Shown: positions 54,624-64,000, numbered from the stretch's first letter. The stretch is 64,000 bases of DNA from an uncultured Lachnospiraceae bacterium (GCA_903789615.1 CAIFEV010000003.1:124001-188000); one strand, 5' to 3'. The notes: generated by a model from the sequence alone, not told the origin. Numbers and translations: made by a program.

Positions 54624-55837
54624 TGCGGCCTGTGCCAGGGGCCTGCGACACCCGTCCGCCGTTCTCATGCATCCCGAAAGGGGCGGCAGAGTTTCCGGAG
54701 GGCCTTGTGACGCCTGCCTTTATCATCGATGAGGCAGCTCTTGCGCGCAACGCGCACGTGCTGGGACAGCTCGCAAAAGAGACCGGATGCCGGGTGCTGC
54801 TCGCGCAGAAGGCATTTTCCAATTACGATTTTTATCCTGTCTTTGCAGACGCGCTTGCCGGCACGGAGGCGAGCGGCCTGTATGAGGCGAGACTCGGGCG
54901 CGAGACGCTCCCCGGGGCAGAGTGCCATGTGTTTAGTGCCGCGTACCGGGATGACGAGTTTGACGAGCTGCTCTCGTATGCAGACCACATCGTGTTCAAT
55001 TCCCCGGGACAGCTCGCCCGATTCGCAAAGAAAGCAAAAGCAGCGGGAAAGAGCATCGGGCTACGCATCAACCCGGAAAAGTCCACACAGGAAGAGCATG
55101 CGATTTATGATCCGTGTGCTCCGGGGAGCCGGCTGGGCACGACGAGAGCGCAGTGGGATGCACAGATGACACCGGAGCTCGTGAGCCTGCTTGACGGTCT
55201 GCATTTTCACACGCTCTGCGAGCAGGACGCCGGGCCGCTCGCCGTGACACTTGCGGCGGTGGAAGAGAAATTCGGGGATGTGCTTGCGCGGATGAAGTGG
55301 CTGAATTTCGGCGGCGGCCATCACATCACGAGGCCGGGGTATCACACCGGTATTCTGCGGGAATGCATCCGGAAAGCACAGGATGCCTGGGGCGTGAGTG
55401 TGTACCTGGAGCCGGGGGAGGCCTGGGCGCTTAACGCGGGGTACCTTGCGTGCCGGGTCCTTGACGTCACGGAAAACAGCGGCATACGGTCAGCCGTTCT
55501 TGACGCAAGTGCTGCCTGTCACATGCCGGACGTGCTGGAGATGCCGTACCGACCGCCTCTTTTTGGCGCCGGAGAACCGGGTGAAAAGGCATATACGTAC
55601 CGGCTCGCCGGACCGACATGCCTGGCAGGCGACGTGATCGGAGACTACAGTTTCGACAGAGAACTTGTTCCCGGCAGACTGCTTTTATTCGGGGACATGG
55701 CGATTTACACCACCTGTAAGACAAACACCTTCAACGGGATGCCGCTGCCGGCGATTTTCAGCCGGAAGACAGACGGTACTCTCGTGAAGGTGAAGACGTT
55801 CGGATATCAGGATTTTAAAGGCCGGCTCGGACGATGA
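54620..55837 (+). CDS. nspC: Carboxy(nor)spermidine decarboxylase
   Basis: TPAFIIDEAALARNAHVL, LLAQKAFSNYDFYP, LHFHTLCEQDA, LNFGGGHHITRPGY motifs. Confidence 0.93.
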   Translation: MMRPVPGACDTRPPFSCIPKGAAEFPEGLVTPAFIIDEAALARNAHVLGQLAKETGCRVLLAQKAFSNYDFYPVFADALAGTEASGLYEARLGRETLPGAECHVFSAAYRDDEFDELLSYADHIVFNSPGQLARFAKKAKAAGKSIGLRINPEKSTQEEHAIYDPCAPGSRLGTTRAQWDAQMTPELVSLLDGLHFHTLCEQDAGPLAVTLAAVEEKFGDVLARMKWLNFGGGHHITRPGYHTGILRECIRKAQDAWGVSVYLEPGEAWALNAGYLACRVLDVTENSGIRSAVLDASAACHMPDVLEMPYRPPLFGAGEPGEKAYTYRLAGPTCLAGDVIGDYSFDRELVPGRLLLFGDMAIYTTCKTNTFNGMPLPAIFSRKTDGTLVKVKTFGYQDFKGRLGR

Positions 55838-55841
55838 AATT

Positions 55842-56690
55842 TCAGTCTGCCGTCCCGCCCGGCGTAAAAACAGAACCGCTGACCGTTTCGTTCCCCACGT
55901 CCCCGACATAGGACGCGAAGTGAATCATGCGCCGGCTGATGTCGTCGTACTGGCAGCAGGTGATGGACATGACCTGCGTGAGGTCTGATATGTCCGTATC
56001 AAAGGAATACATGCTGCGGGACTTCATCTCCTGCGCGAAGGAGCGCAGGCTCTCCACCGATGAGAAATTGAAGGTGAAACAGTCGGAGACAGGTTCTGTT
56101 GTCAGCAGGGAAAAAATCCGGTACTTGGACACCCGGTCGCCGTGATACAGATAGAATACGGCATTGTCCGGATCTGTTGCGAAGGATTCGCTCTCATAGT
56201 ATCGGATCAGGTTGTCAAAGACGCCGTAGCAGTTGTGACCGAAGATCATCACGTGGGATCCGCGAAGGCCCTCCGTCACCACGGACTCGATGAACGGTGT
56301 TCCGGAGTCGCTCGGTGTACCGTCCAGCTCTTTGTGAAGATACTCGTCGTCGTCCTTTCCCTGCGCGACGGGCTGCCGGATGTCAACAGACGGAATGTAC
56401 AGATATCCCTTGAAGTCCGGGCTGAGAGCTGCCGCCGCTTCTGCGTTAAACGAAAAGGGAAGAGAACCGTCTGCCGGGGCGCTGCTTTCAGGTACAGTAA
56501 GAACCGCGTCTGCGATTTTCTGATTGTACTCCTCCGTCCGGCGCCGCTGCATCCAGATGCCGGCGAGCTTATAAAGGGAGACGACGAGGACGATTACGGC
56601 CACAATAAAAACAAACAGACGGACAACACCTCTGCCTTTTGCGGCGGAGGTGTTTTTCCGTCTGTTATCTGAAACTCTGTGGCTTTTCAA
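55842..56690 (-). CDS. Class B sortase
   Basis: N-terminal TM; YLYIPSVDIRQPVAQGKDDDEYLHKELDG; VMIFGHNCYGVFDNL; LTQVMSITCCQYDDISRRMIHF. Confidence 0.9.
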   Translation of the reverse strand: MKSHRVSDNRRKNTSAAKGRGVVRLFVFIVAVIVLVVSLYKLAGIWMQRRRTEEYNQKIADAVLTVPESSAPADGSLPFSFNAEAAAALSPDFKGYLYIPSVDIRQPVAQGKDDDEYLHKELDGTPSDSGTPFIESVVTEGLRGSHVMIFGHNCYGVFDNLIRYYESESFATDPDNAVFYLYHGDRVSKYRIFSLLTTEPVSDCFTFNFSSVESLRSFAQEMKSRSMYSFDTDISDLTQVMSITCCQYDDISRRMIHFASYVGDVGNETVSGSVFTPGGTAD

Positions 56691-56698
56691 ACGCCGCC

Positions 56699-57562
56699 TC
56701 AGGCCTTGCCGTCAGAACCAAAGCACCGGATTCTGTCCTTGCAGGTCTCGATCATGGCGTTGTATCCCGGAAGCAGGAGCTTTCTCGGATCATACCCCTT
56801 GCCGATCTTGTCCTTGCCGGCCTCGATGTACTCTCTGGTCGCCTTGGCGAAGGAAAGCTGCAGCTCGGTGTTTACGTTAACCTTGGCAACGCCCATGGAG
56901 ATCGCTTTGCGGACCTGATCATCCGGAATCCCGGAACCGCCGTGAAGAACGAGCGGAATGTTGCCGGTCTTCGCGCGGACAGCCTCCAGAACGTCGAAGC
57001 GCAGGCCCGGCCAGTTCTCCGGATATACGCCGTGAATATTGCCGATGCCGGCAGCCAGCATTGTCACGCCCAGAGAAGCGATCTTTGCGCACTGATCCGG
57101 ATCCGCGCACTCGCCCATGCCGACAACGCCGTCTTCTTCGCCGCCGATGGCGCCTACCTCCGCCTCAACGGAGATGCCTTTTTCCTTCGCGATGGAGACC
57201 AGCTCGGTCGTCTTTGCGATGTTCTCATCGATCGGAAGACTGGAGCCGTCGAACATGATGGAAGAGAAGCCGGCTTCGATGCAGGCCTTTGCGCCGTCAT
57301 ATGTGCCGTGGTCCAGATGCAGGCACACCGGAACGGTGATGCCGAGCGAATCAACCATAGCTTTGACCATCGCGGAGACGGTCTTGAAGCCGGTCATGTA
57401 TTTGCCCGCACCCATGGATACGCCCAGGATGACAGGCGACTTCATTTCTTCACATGCGTTTAAGATTGCCTTCGTCCACTCAAGATTGTTGATGTTGAAC
57501 TGCGGAACACCGTAGTGCCCGTCTCTGGCTTTGATCAGCATTTCTTCAGCTGAAACCAACAT
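56699..57562 (-). CDS. fba: Class II fructose-bisphosphate aldolase
   Basis: YGVPQFNINNLEWTKAIL, HLDHGTYDGAKACIEAGFSSIMFDGS, LVLHGGSGIPDDQVRKAI motifs. Confidence 0.95.
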   Translation of the reverse strand: MLVSAEEMLIKARDGHYGVPQFNINNLEWTKAILNACEEMKSPVILGVSMGAGKYMTGFKTVSAMVKAMVDSLGITVPVCLHLDHGTYDGAKACIEAGFSSIMFDGSSLPIDENIAKTTELVSIAKEKGISVEAEVGAIGGEEDGVVGMGECADPDQCAKIASLGVTMLAAGIGNIHGVYPENWPGLRFDVLEAVRAKTGNIPLVLHGGSGIPDDQVRKAISMGVAKVNVNTELQLSFAKATREYIEAGKDKIGKGYDPRKLLLPGYNAMIETCKDRIRCFGSDGKA

Positions 57563-57743
57563 GGAAAATCCCTCCTGTATTTACCTGTTAAAAGCTAAAC
57601 AAGTTACAATCTGATTATACACACCTGCCCTGCAAATTGGAAGGGACAAGACAGGGCGTCTTCGATATAATAAGGATGACAGTGCGTGATGACACCTGTC
57701 TGTTTGGCGCCGGTGCGCAGACAGACGGGACGGAGGAAACGAA

Positions 57744-58829
57744 ATGGAGAAAATTCTTCGCTGCCCGAACTGCGGGGCGGCTCTTGAATATTCGGCAGAC
57801 CGCCAGATGCTTGCCTGCAGACAGTGCGGGACGCAGATGACGGTCGATGCTTACCGGCACTATGAACAGACACAGACCGGGGAGACGCAGCCGGAAGCAT
57901 CCCGGACAGAATCGCAGAAAACGGAGCAGGCGGATACGGACAGCCGCCAGCGCGGCACGATGGATATGAAGATCTATCACTGCTCTTCCTGCGGCGCGGT
58001 GCTGGAGACAGATCCGGACACCGTGGCCACCCGCTGCGCTTACTGCGGAAATCCGACCCTTATTTCAGACCGGATCGAGGGGCGGTACCGGCCGGATCTG
58101 ATCATTCCCTTTGCCATTTCAAAGGAAAAGGCGATGGAAAGCTACGAGCAATGGACCGGGAAGGGACCGCTGACGCCGCGGGAACTGAAGGCCAGAACCG
58201 TCACGGAGCGCATGACGGGCATATATGTGCCGTTCTGGCTCTATGACTATCACGCCGAGGGGCGGGTGACGGCCAATACCACGCGTACGAGAGTGATCCC
58301 GCGGCCGGACGGAGAGGATATTTATACGGATTATTTTCTGGCCGTGCGCGAGCTGAGTGCGGATTTCCGGGGGATCCCGGCCGATGCTGCCCGGAACATG
58401 GATGATACCCGGATGGACAGACTGGAGCCCTTTAATATGCAGGGTGTGAAGGAATTCGCTCCGGAATATCTGAGCGGGTACCTGGCGCAGCGCTATGATC
58501 AGACCGGAGAGGAGGTGAGCAGCCGGGCTCAGGAAAGAGCAAAGAGCTATATTCTTTCCATGGCCATGGGCACGATCGCCGGCTACAGCTCCGTGGTGCC
58601 GCTTGACAGTCGTGTTAATCTTTCTCTGCTCTCCCGCCGCTACGCGCTTTTTCCGGTGTGGATGATGAACTGCACATACAGGGGGAAGCCGTTCAGCTTC
58701 GTGATGAACGGGCAGACGGGCCGGATCGTGGCGGACCGGCCGGTTAGCGCAGGACGTGCCGCCGGTACAGGCGCCGTGGTTTTTGCCGGTGCCTTTGCCG
58801 CTCTGATGCTGGGAGGGATGCTGCTGTGA
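57744..58829 (+). CDS. Zinc-ribbon membrane protein, unknown function
   Basis: Two CxxC pairs (CPNCGAALEYSADRQMLACRQCG; CSSCGAVLETDPDTVATRCAYCG); C-terminal TM helix. Confidence 0.8.
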   Translation: MEKILRCPNCGAALEYSADRQMLACRQCGTQMTVDAYRHYEQTQTGETQPEASRTESQKTEQADTDSRQRGTMDMKIYHCSSCGAVLETDPDTVATRCAYCGNPTLISDRIEGRYRPDLIIPFAISKEKAMESYEQWTGKGPLTPRELKARTVTERMTGIYVPFWLYDYHAEGRVTANTTRTRVIPRPDGEDIYTDYFLAVRELSADFRGIPADAARNMDDTRMDRLEPFNMQGVKEFAPEYLSGYLAQRYDQTGEEVSSRAQERAKSYILSMAMGTIAGYSSVVPLDSRVNLSLLSRRYALFPVWMMNCTYRGKPFSFVMNGQTGRIVADRPVSAGRAAGTGAVVFAGAFAALMLGGMLL

Positions 58830-59692
58830 GAAGGCTGCGGAAAATTCTTCGCGTCCCGGCATTATATGCCGTCTTCCTGGTAACGGTGATGGCTGCGGTG
58901 TTCTTTTCTGCACCGGCGGCAGCGGACACAGGCGGGACGTCCGACTTTCTGACAGATGCGGGAGGCGTGTCCGGGGCTGTTTATCTGTATGACGACGCGG
59001 ATCTGCTGACAGACGGGGAAAAGCAGGAGATTGAGACCCTGCTTAAAGGCGTGTCGCAGCGGTGCAGACTTCCCGTCATCTGCGTGACAACAGACCGCGG
59101 AATGGACGAATATGCGCTCCGCGAATATCTGGCAGATGACATTCTGAGTGCGAAATTTGCGGAGAATACGGAGAGCGGAAACTCGCCGGACGGCATTGTA
59201 TACGGCATCGACATCAGCGGGCGGTGCGACTCGGTGGTGAGCGGCGGGAGCGTATATGAGCAGCTTGGGTCAAGTGAGCTGGATTCTATACGGGAGAGGG
59301 CAGAGGACGAAATCGCCGGTGCCGCCCGGAGTGACCACGAGGCATTTGCGGATGCTTTCCGGGCGTTTGCAAAGCGCAGCGAGTACTATCTGAACCACTC
59401 TGTCTACTACCGGCTTACCAGACACTGGGCTGCAGATCTTGTAATCGCAGCCGTTATTACGGGGATTGTCATGGTGATTCTCTTTAGTATGCAGAAATCC
59501 CACATGGAAGCCGGAGCGGCCGACTACGCCGACCGCGGCTCCATGCATCTGAAACGCTCACAGGATATCTACCTTCGGACCGGTGTCGTCCACAGACAGG
59601 CACCAAAAAACACCGGCGGAGGATCGCGCGGTTCGGGATCCTTCACCGGTGGAGGCGGCGGGAATTTCGGCAGTTCGTCCGGAAGATTCTAA
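58826..59692 (+). CDS. TPM domain membrane protein
   Basis: LYDDADLLTDGEKQEIETLLKGVSQRCRLPVICVTTDRG TPM core; C-terminal GGGSRGSGSFTGGGGGNFGSSSGRF. Confidence 0.88.
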   Translation: MRRLRKILRVPALYAVFLVTVMAAVFFSAPAAADTGGTSDFLTDAGGVSGAVYLYDDADLLTDGEKQEIETLLKGVSQRCRLPVICVTTDRGMDEYALREYLADDILSAKFAENTESGNSPDGIVYGIDISGRCDSVVSGGSVYEQLGSSELDSIRERAEDEIAGAARSDHEAFADAFRAFAKRSEYYLNHSVYYRLTRHWAADLVIAAVITGIVMVILFSMQKSHMEAGAADYADRGSMHLKRSQDIYLRTGVVHRQAPKNTGGGSRGSGSFTGGGGGNFGSSSGRF

Positions 59693-59693
59693 G

Positions 59694-60218
59694 TCAGCAG
59701 GTCTGCGGCTCGTCAAAGTCTTTTCCGAATGTCTCGACGGTTACAGACTTCATGACCTGCGGAGTTTTCGGGCGGTCATTGTAGTCCGTTGAGGTCGTCG
59801 CGATGCGCTCCAGAACGTCAAATCCTTCCGTGAGCTTTCCGAACGCGGCATACTGCCCGTCCAGGAACGGCGAATCCTTGTGCATGATGAAGAACTGGGA
59901 ACCGGCGGAGTCCGGATCCATCGCACGTGCCATGGACAGCACGCCGGCGGTGTGCTTCAGATTGTTGGCAAATCCGTTGGACGAGAACTCACCCCGGATG
60001 CTGTAGCCCGGGCCGCCCATACCGCTGCCCTCCGGATCACCGCCCTGAATCATGAAATTTTCGATGACCCGATGGAAGATAAGACCGTCATAGAAGCCTT
60101 TTTTCACGAGACTGATAAAATTGTTCACCGTGTTGGGGGCGATGTCCGGATACAGCTCCGCCTTCATGATGCCGCCGTCTTCCATGGTGATTGTTACAAT
60201 CGGATTTTTTGTTTCCAT
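59694..60218 (-). CDS. Cyclophilin-type peptidyl-prolyl isomerase
   Basis: DIAPNTVNNFISLVKKGFYDGLIFHRVIENFMIQGGDPEGSGMGGPGY; GSQFFIMHKDSPFLDGQYAAFGKLTEG. Confidence 0.95.
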   Translation of the reverse strand: METKNPIVTITMEDGGIMKAELYPDIAPNTVNNFISLVKKGFYDGLIFHRVIENFMIQGGDPEGSGMGGPGYSIRGEFSSNGFANNLKHTAGVLSMARAMDPDSAGSQFFIMHKDSPFLDGQYAAFGKLTEGFDVLERIATTSTDYNDRPKTPQVMKSVTVETFGKDFDEPQTC

Positions 60219-60302
60219 AGCAGATAACCTCCTGAATATATGTAGTGATGATAACACGGGGAGGCTGCCAGAAACAGTTAACTTTTTGAAAAGAGCAGAC
60301 AC

Positions 60303-61001
60303 GTGAGACGTATTGTACACACACCTTCCGGCCCCGTTCTTATAACCGGCAAAACACTGCCGGACTCTCCCGGTATGGCCGTCATCGGCGTCGGGCTGGA
60401 TTTTTCCGGGCAGGCGGCATTGGTCGTTGAGTCGGAGGAACAGATAACACCGAAGCTGCTGGACACGGCTGCCAGGCGCTATGCGGGACTGCCGGTTACG
60501 ATTGCCGTGACGGAGCGTCTGTGCCTGCGGGAGATGCGGGAAGAGGAGACTGAGCTTCTGGACGGGCTGGACGCGGCTGTGGACAGTCCGTTTGCGGCGG
60601 TCAATGAGTATCACGGCCTTGACGTCAGAAAACGGCGCGAAAAATTCCGAAGCTACCGGCAATGGGCTTACGGGATGCTGGAAATGGGTCTGTATCTGGT
60701 CTTCCGGAAATCGGACGGGCAGCTCATCGGGCGCGCGGGATTTAACCAGGGAGATTTTGGCAGTGCGGACGTGATGGTTTCCTATGAAATTGTCCGGCGC
60801 GAACAGAGGAAAGGCTACGGCCGGGAGTGCCTGACGGCGCTCATACACTACGCGCGGCAGCTGGGGGTTGAAAAGCTGTGCGCGCTCATTGATCCGGACA
60901 ACGCGGCGAGCCTGGCACTCGCCTCCTCATGCGGCTTTCAGCCGGACGGCTACTTTCAGGGGAAATGCAGACTGCTGCTGGTGATGCGGCAGGAGAGTTA
61001 A
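60303..61001 (+). CDS. GNAT family N-acetyltransferase
   Basis: VSYEIVRREQRKGYGRECLTALIHYARQLGVEKLCALIDPDNAASLALASSCGFQPDG. Confidence 0.88.
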   Translation: MRRIVHTPSGPVLITGKTLPDSPGMAVIGVGLDFSGQAALVVESEEQITPKLLDTAARRYAGLPVTIAVTERLCLREMREEETELLDGLDAAVDSPFAAVNEYHGLDVRKRREKFRSYRQWAYGMLEMGLYLVFRKSDGQLIGRAGFNQGDFGSADVMVSYEIVRREQRKGYGRECLTALIHYARQLGVEKLCALIDPDNAASLALASSCGFQPDGYFQGKCRLLLVMRQES

Positions 61002-61129
61002 GGCATTTTTCATGTATGCTTAATTGAAATTTGACAGCTGCGTTTGTATACTTGTTCTAATACAAACGAAACTGCCCGCCGCTTTTAAGGAGACTGTTCC
61101 GGCGGGAGACGAAATGACAGGGGTATCGG

Positions 61130-62071
61130 ATGAACGGCTTTTTTGATATTAACGGCAAGTTTTACACCACATTTTCCAAGATCACGGACTTTATTATTCT
61201 CTCGATTCTGGTTGAGCTGCTGTGCCTGCCGGTTGTGACGGCGGGGCCGGCGATCTGCGGCGCGTATTACGTGGCGATGCGCGAGGTCAGAGATGAGGAG
61301 GGGTATGTCTGGAAAGGGTTCTGGAAATCCTTTAAGGAAAATTTCAAGCAGGGCCTGGTGCTGACGCTGATCATCGCAGCTGTCGATCTTTTCATGGGGC
61401 TGGATATCTACTGGGCGTATCAGATCTGGAAGGTGAACGGGACGATCGGCTATCAGATGATTATGTTCGTGATCATCGGCCTGGCGTTTGTGTTCTTCTC
61501 CATCAGCCTGTATGTGTTCCCACTTCTGTCCAAGTTTTATAACACCGTCCGCGAGACGCTTCGCAACGCGCTGATTGTGTCTTCACGGCACATCCCGACA
61601 ACGATCATCATGGCGCTTTCGCTGCTGGTAATTCTCTACTTTACCTTTACGTGGAATCCGCTGGTGCTGTTCATCGGACTCCCGATTTTCCTGTATTTTT
61701 CGGCTGCCCGTATGTCAAAGATCATTGAGCAGGTGATCGATGAGTATGAGGATGAGCACAATGTGGCGCTGGCCGACGGAGAGCAGGTTCTGGACGCGTC
61801 ACAGATGAAAGCGAAGGAGGATCTGCCGGACACGCTGCCGAGCGGACACCGCCGCCCGGAGGTTATTCTGGCAGGGCGCCCGTACACGAAGCTTTCCAAA
61901 GAAGAGAAGGCGGAGTATGACCTGGCGGTCGAGGAACAGCTGAATTATGAGGCCGAGAGCATGCCGGTGACGATCCAGGATGCGATCCGCAGAAAAGAGG
62001 AGAAAGCAGTACCTTCGGATGGTGACGATACGGCGGAGGATGAAACAAACCCGACTTCTGACGAAACGTAA
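61130..62071 (+). CDS. YesL-like (DUF624) membrane protein
   Basis: GKFYTTFSKITDFIILSILVELLCLPVVTAGPAICGAYYVAMREVRDEEGYVWKGFWKSFKENFKQG; 5 TM plus charged tail; TTGAAA-N17-TATACT promoter upstream. Confidence 0.85.
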   Translation: MNGFFDINGKFYTTFSKITDFIILSILVELLCLPVVTAGPAICGAYYVAMREVRDEEGYVWKGFWKSFKENFKQGLVLTLIIAAVDLFMGLDIYWAYQIWKVNGTIGYQMIMFVIIGLAFVFFSISLYVFPLLSKFYNTVRETLRNALIVSSRHIPTTIIMALSLLVILYFTFTWNPLVLFIGLPIFLYFSAARMSKIIEQVIDEYEDEHNVALADGEQVLDASQMKAKEDLPDTLPSGHRRPEVILAGRPYTKLSKEEKAEYDLAVEEQLNYEAESMPVTIQDAIRRKEEKAVPSDGDDTAEDETNPTSDET

Positions 62072-62258
62072 GGAGTAAACCCCCTGCCCGGGCGCATGAA
62101 AACAGGCACAGAAATACGGGCAGCGTCAGAAGGATGCTGCCCGGGGACGGATTTCCGGACGGATCGGATTTTTTAAAAAAGTGCTTGCTTTTTCTGTGAG
62201 GGCTGATTATAATATCTTCTGTCGTGATGAGCGGCGGCAATTCGAAAGGCTTGTTTAT

Positions 62259-62330
62259 TGGGCTTTCGCCAAATGGTAAGGCACTGGATTCTGATTCCAG
62301 CATCTGGGGGTTCGAGTCCCTCAAGCCCAG
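62259..62330 (+). tRNA. tRNA-Gln (CTG)
   Basis: TGGGCTT/AAGCCCA acceptor; CTGGA-TTCTGAT-TCCAG anticodon arm; GGGTTCGAGTCCC T-arm. Confidence 0.96.
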
Positions 62331-62333
62331 CTG

Positions 62334-62367
62334 ATCCTCCACCTTACACTGTGTGGAGGATTTTTTT
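62334..62367 (+). terminator. Terminator between the tRNA genes
   Basis: CCTCCACCTTACACTGTGTGGAGG followed by TTTTTTT. Confidence 0.7.
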
Positions 62368-62373
62368 AAAACT

Positions 62374-62461
62374 GGAGACGTATCGAAGCGGTCATAACGG
62401 GGCGCACTCGAAATGCGTTTGGCGGGTAACTGCCACAAGGGTTCGAATCCCTTCGTCTCCG
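62374..62461 (+). tRNA. tRNA-Ser (CGA)
   Basis: GGAGACG/CGTCTCC acceptor; GCGCA-CTCGAAA-TGCGT anticodon arm; long variable arm TTGGCGGGTAACTGCCA. Confidence 0.96.
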
Positions 62462-62465
62462 TACC

Positions 62466-62503
62466 GGAAGCTTCCGTAGGGGTTTCTCCTGCGGAAGCTT
62501 TTT
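62466..62503 (+). terminator. Terminator after tRNA-Ser
   Basis: AAGCTTCCGTAGGGGTTTCTCCTGCGGAAGCTTTTTT. Confidence 0.75.
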
Positions 62504-62537
62504 TGTGAAGGCTGTGGTTCAAAGGAGGCAGACTCGG

Positions 62538-63302
62538 ATGAAGTTTTCCTATCCGGCCATCGTCCGGTTTTCGGACTGCGGAAAAAGCGGGCTTGCACGG
62601 GAAGCTGCGATCGTGAATTTCATGCAGGACTGCAGCGCCATGCAGTCGGATTCTCTGGGGATCGGCACAGACAGACTCCTGGCGGCCGGCAGGGGATGGT
62701 TTGTCATCGCCTGGAATATTCAGATTTACCGGAAGATGCCGGCGAATCAGCACATCCGCGTCTGGACCTGGGCGGTCAGCTATACCGGGATATACGGGGA
62801 CCGCTGTATGCAGATAACCGATGAGACAACCGGAGAGGTATATGCGGAGTGCCGCGCGCTGTATGTGTTTATGAATCTCCTGACGATGCACCCGACGAAG
62901 GTGGAAGGGGAACTTGGCACCGGGTACGCGGTAAGCTCGGCTTTACAGACGGTTACACCCTGCAGCCGCAAGCTGCCGCCGGTGGCGGGTGGAGATAAAG
63001 CGGGAACATTTGCCGTGAGGAAACATGACACCGATGCGTACGGGCACATGAACAACGCGCGGTATGTGTCCTATGCGGACGACTATCTGCCGGATGGATT
63101 TGATACGTTCCGTCTGCAGGTGGAATACCGGCTGTCGGCAAGACTCGGGGACACGGTGCACGTGTTCACGAAAGAAACCGGAGCGCAGTTTGAAGTGGAA
63201 ATGCGGCGTGGCGACGGACAGGTCTTCGCCAGGGTGTTGTATACAAAAAAGGGAGAAGAAAATGATAAAACTGGGAGAGACGCAGGAACTTGCGATTTAT
63301 AA
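62538..63302 (+). CDS. Acyl-ACP thioesterase family protein
   Basis: FSYPAIVRFSDCGKSGLAREAAIVNFMQDCSAMQSD; RKHDTDAYGHMNNARYVSYADDYLP. Confidence 0.88.
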   Translation: MKFSYPAIVRFSDCGKSGLAREAAIVNFMQDCSAMQSDSLGIGTDRLLAAGRGWFVIAWNIQIYRKMPANQHIRVWTWAVSYTGIYGDRCMQITDETTGEVYAECRALYVFMNLLTMHPTKVEGELGTGYAVSSALQTVTPCSRKLPPVAGGDKAGTFAVRKHDTDAYGHMNNARYVSYADDYLPDGFDTFRLQVEYRLSARLGDTVHVFTKETGAQFEVEMRRGDGQVFARVLYTKKGEENDKTGRDAGTCDL

Positions 63303-64000
63303 AACCGTGTCCTTCGGCGTCTATCTGGGAGATGAGCGCGAGCATGTGCTCCTGCCGCGGAAGGAAGTGCTGGAAGGTGCGAAAACGGGTGAGTCCCTCA
63401 GCGTATTTGTCTACCGGGATTCGGACGACAGGCTCATTGCCACCGTGAAGACGCCGCTTGTGCGCCTCGGGGAGATGGCTGTCCTGAAAGTGAAGCAGAT
63501 AACCCGGATCGGTGCATTCCTGGACTGGGGGCTCGACAAGGATCTGCTTCTTCCTTATAAGGAACAGACGGAGAAGCTTCACGAAGGGCAGACGGTCCCG
63601 GTTGTCCTGTATATTGACAAGTCCGACCGTCTTGCAGCGACCATGCACGTCTACCGGTATCTCACCGAAGCGCCCGGGTACGAAAAGGACCGGACGGTCG
63701 AGGGGACTGTCATACAGATTAATCCGCAGATGGGGGTCTTTCTGGCGGTTGACGGCCGGTATTACGGCATGATCCCGATTCAGGAGGTGACACAGAAGTA
63801 CGCCCCCGGCGACACCGTGCACGGCCGTGTTGCCCGGGTGCGGGAGGACGGCAAGCTGGTTATCGCCGTCCGCGAGAAAGCCTGGCAGGCGATGAGCCGG
63901 GATTCCGAAAAGATCCTGCAGCTTCTTGGTGCAAACGGCGGCCGCCTTCCGTACGGCGACAAGTCCGACCCGGTGAAAATCCGCGAGGTATTCTCCATGA
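63263..64000 (+). CDS. CvfB-like S1 RNA-binding protein, truncated by the right edge
   Basis: MIKLGETQELAIYKTVSFGVYLGDEREHVLLPRKEV...QITRIGAFLDWGLDKDLLLPYKEQ; open to the window edge; overlaps the thioesterase 3' end by 40 nt. Confidence 0.88.

Noticed and set aside
59694-60848. 384-aa minus ORF as a long cyclophilin
   Set aside because: The cyclophilin domain starts at METKNPIVTITMEDGG (60218); the upstream extension is antisense to the GNAT gene and its promoter region.
1-64000. CRISPR arrays, intact transposons, BGC-type cassettes
   Set aside because: No regularly spaced direct repeats, cas genes, intact transposases or NRPS/PKS/RiPP signatures seen by reading.

Overview
The window reads as a chromosomal segment from a moderately GC-rich clostridium, probably Lachnospiraceae-like (inferred from gene content only). 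Most of it is housekeeping and carbohydrate metabolism. Main blocks: (i) sugar-acid dehydratase + 3-hydroxyacyl-CoA dehydrogenase; (ii) an IscU/NifU-like scaffold + 'GGGtGRT' protein pair; (iii) two GGDEF-type proteins, one with a degenerate GGDEF and an internally deleted EAL domain; (iv) a glycan block with GH36, GH3, GH112, GH43 and AraC, interrupted by a decayed region beside tRNA-Ala that holds a frameshifted gene remnant, a HicB-like antitoxin tail and an XRE helix-turn-helix fused in frame to GH3; (v) a THF riboswitch upstream of a folate-type ECF S component; (vi) cysK, malic enzyme, purC, DAHP synthase, pfk, ppk/ppx; (vii) GH94, LacI and an ABC sugar importer; (viii) a rhodanese-TtcA fusion, LysR and ArsB/NhaD-type permease; (ix) NYN-LOTUS protein, small Cys protein, luxS and glnN; (x) a polyamine operon preceded by a roughly 215-nt intergenic region with strong multibranched RNA folding potential; (xi) srtB, fba, Zn-ribbon/TPM pair, cyclophilin, GNAT, YesL-like protein, tRNA-Gln, tRNA-Ser, acyl-ACP thioesterase and a CvfB-like S1 protein. 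The strongest candidates for undescribed biology are the structured RNA at about 49704-49918, the near-perfect 59-nt palindrome at 23151-23209, the stem-loop leader at 6078-6142, the IscU-like/GGGtGRT pair and the NYN-LOTUS/small-Cys-protein pair. I saw no CRISPR array, rRNA, intact transposase or intact prophage. All family calls come from reading motifs; no database search was run.
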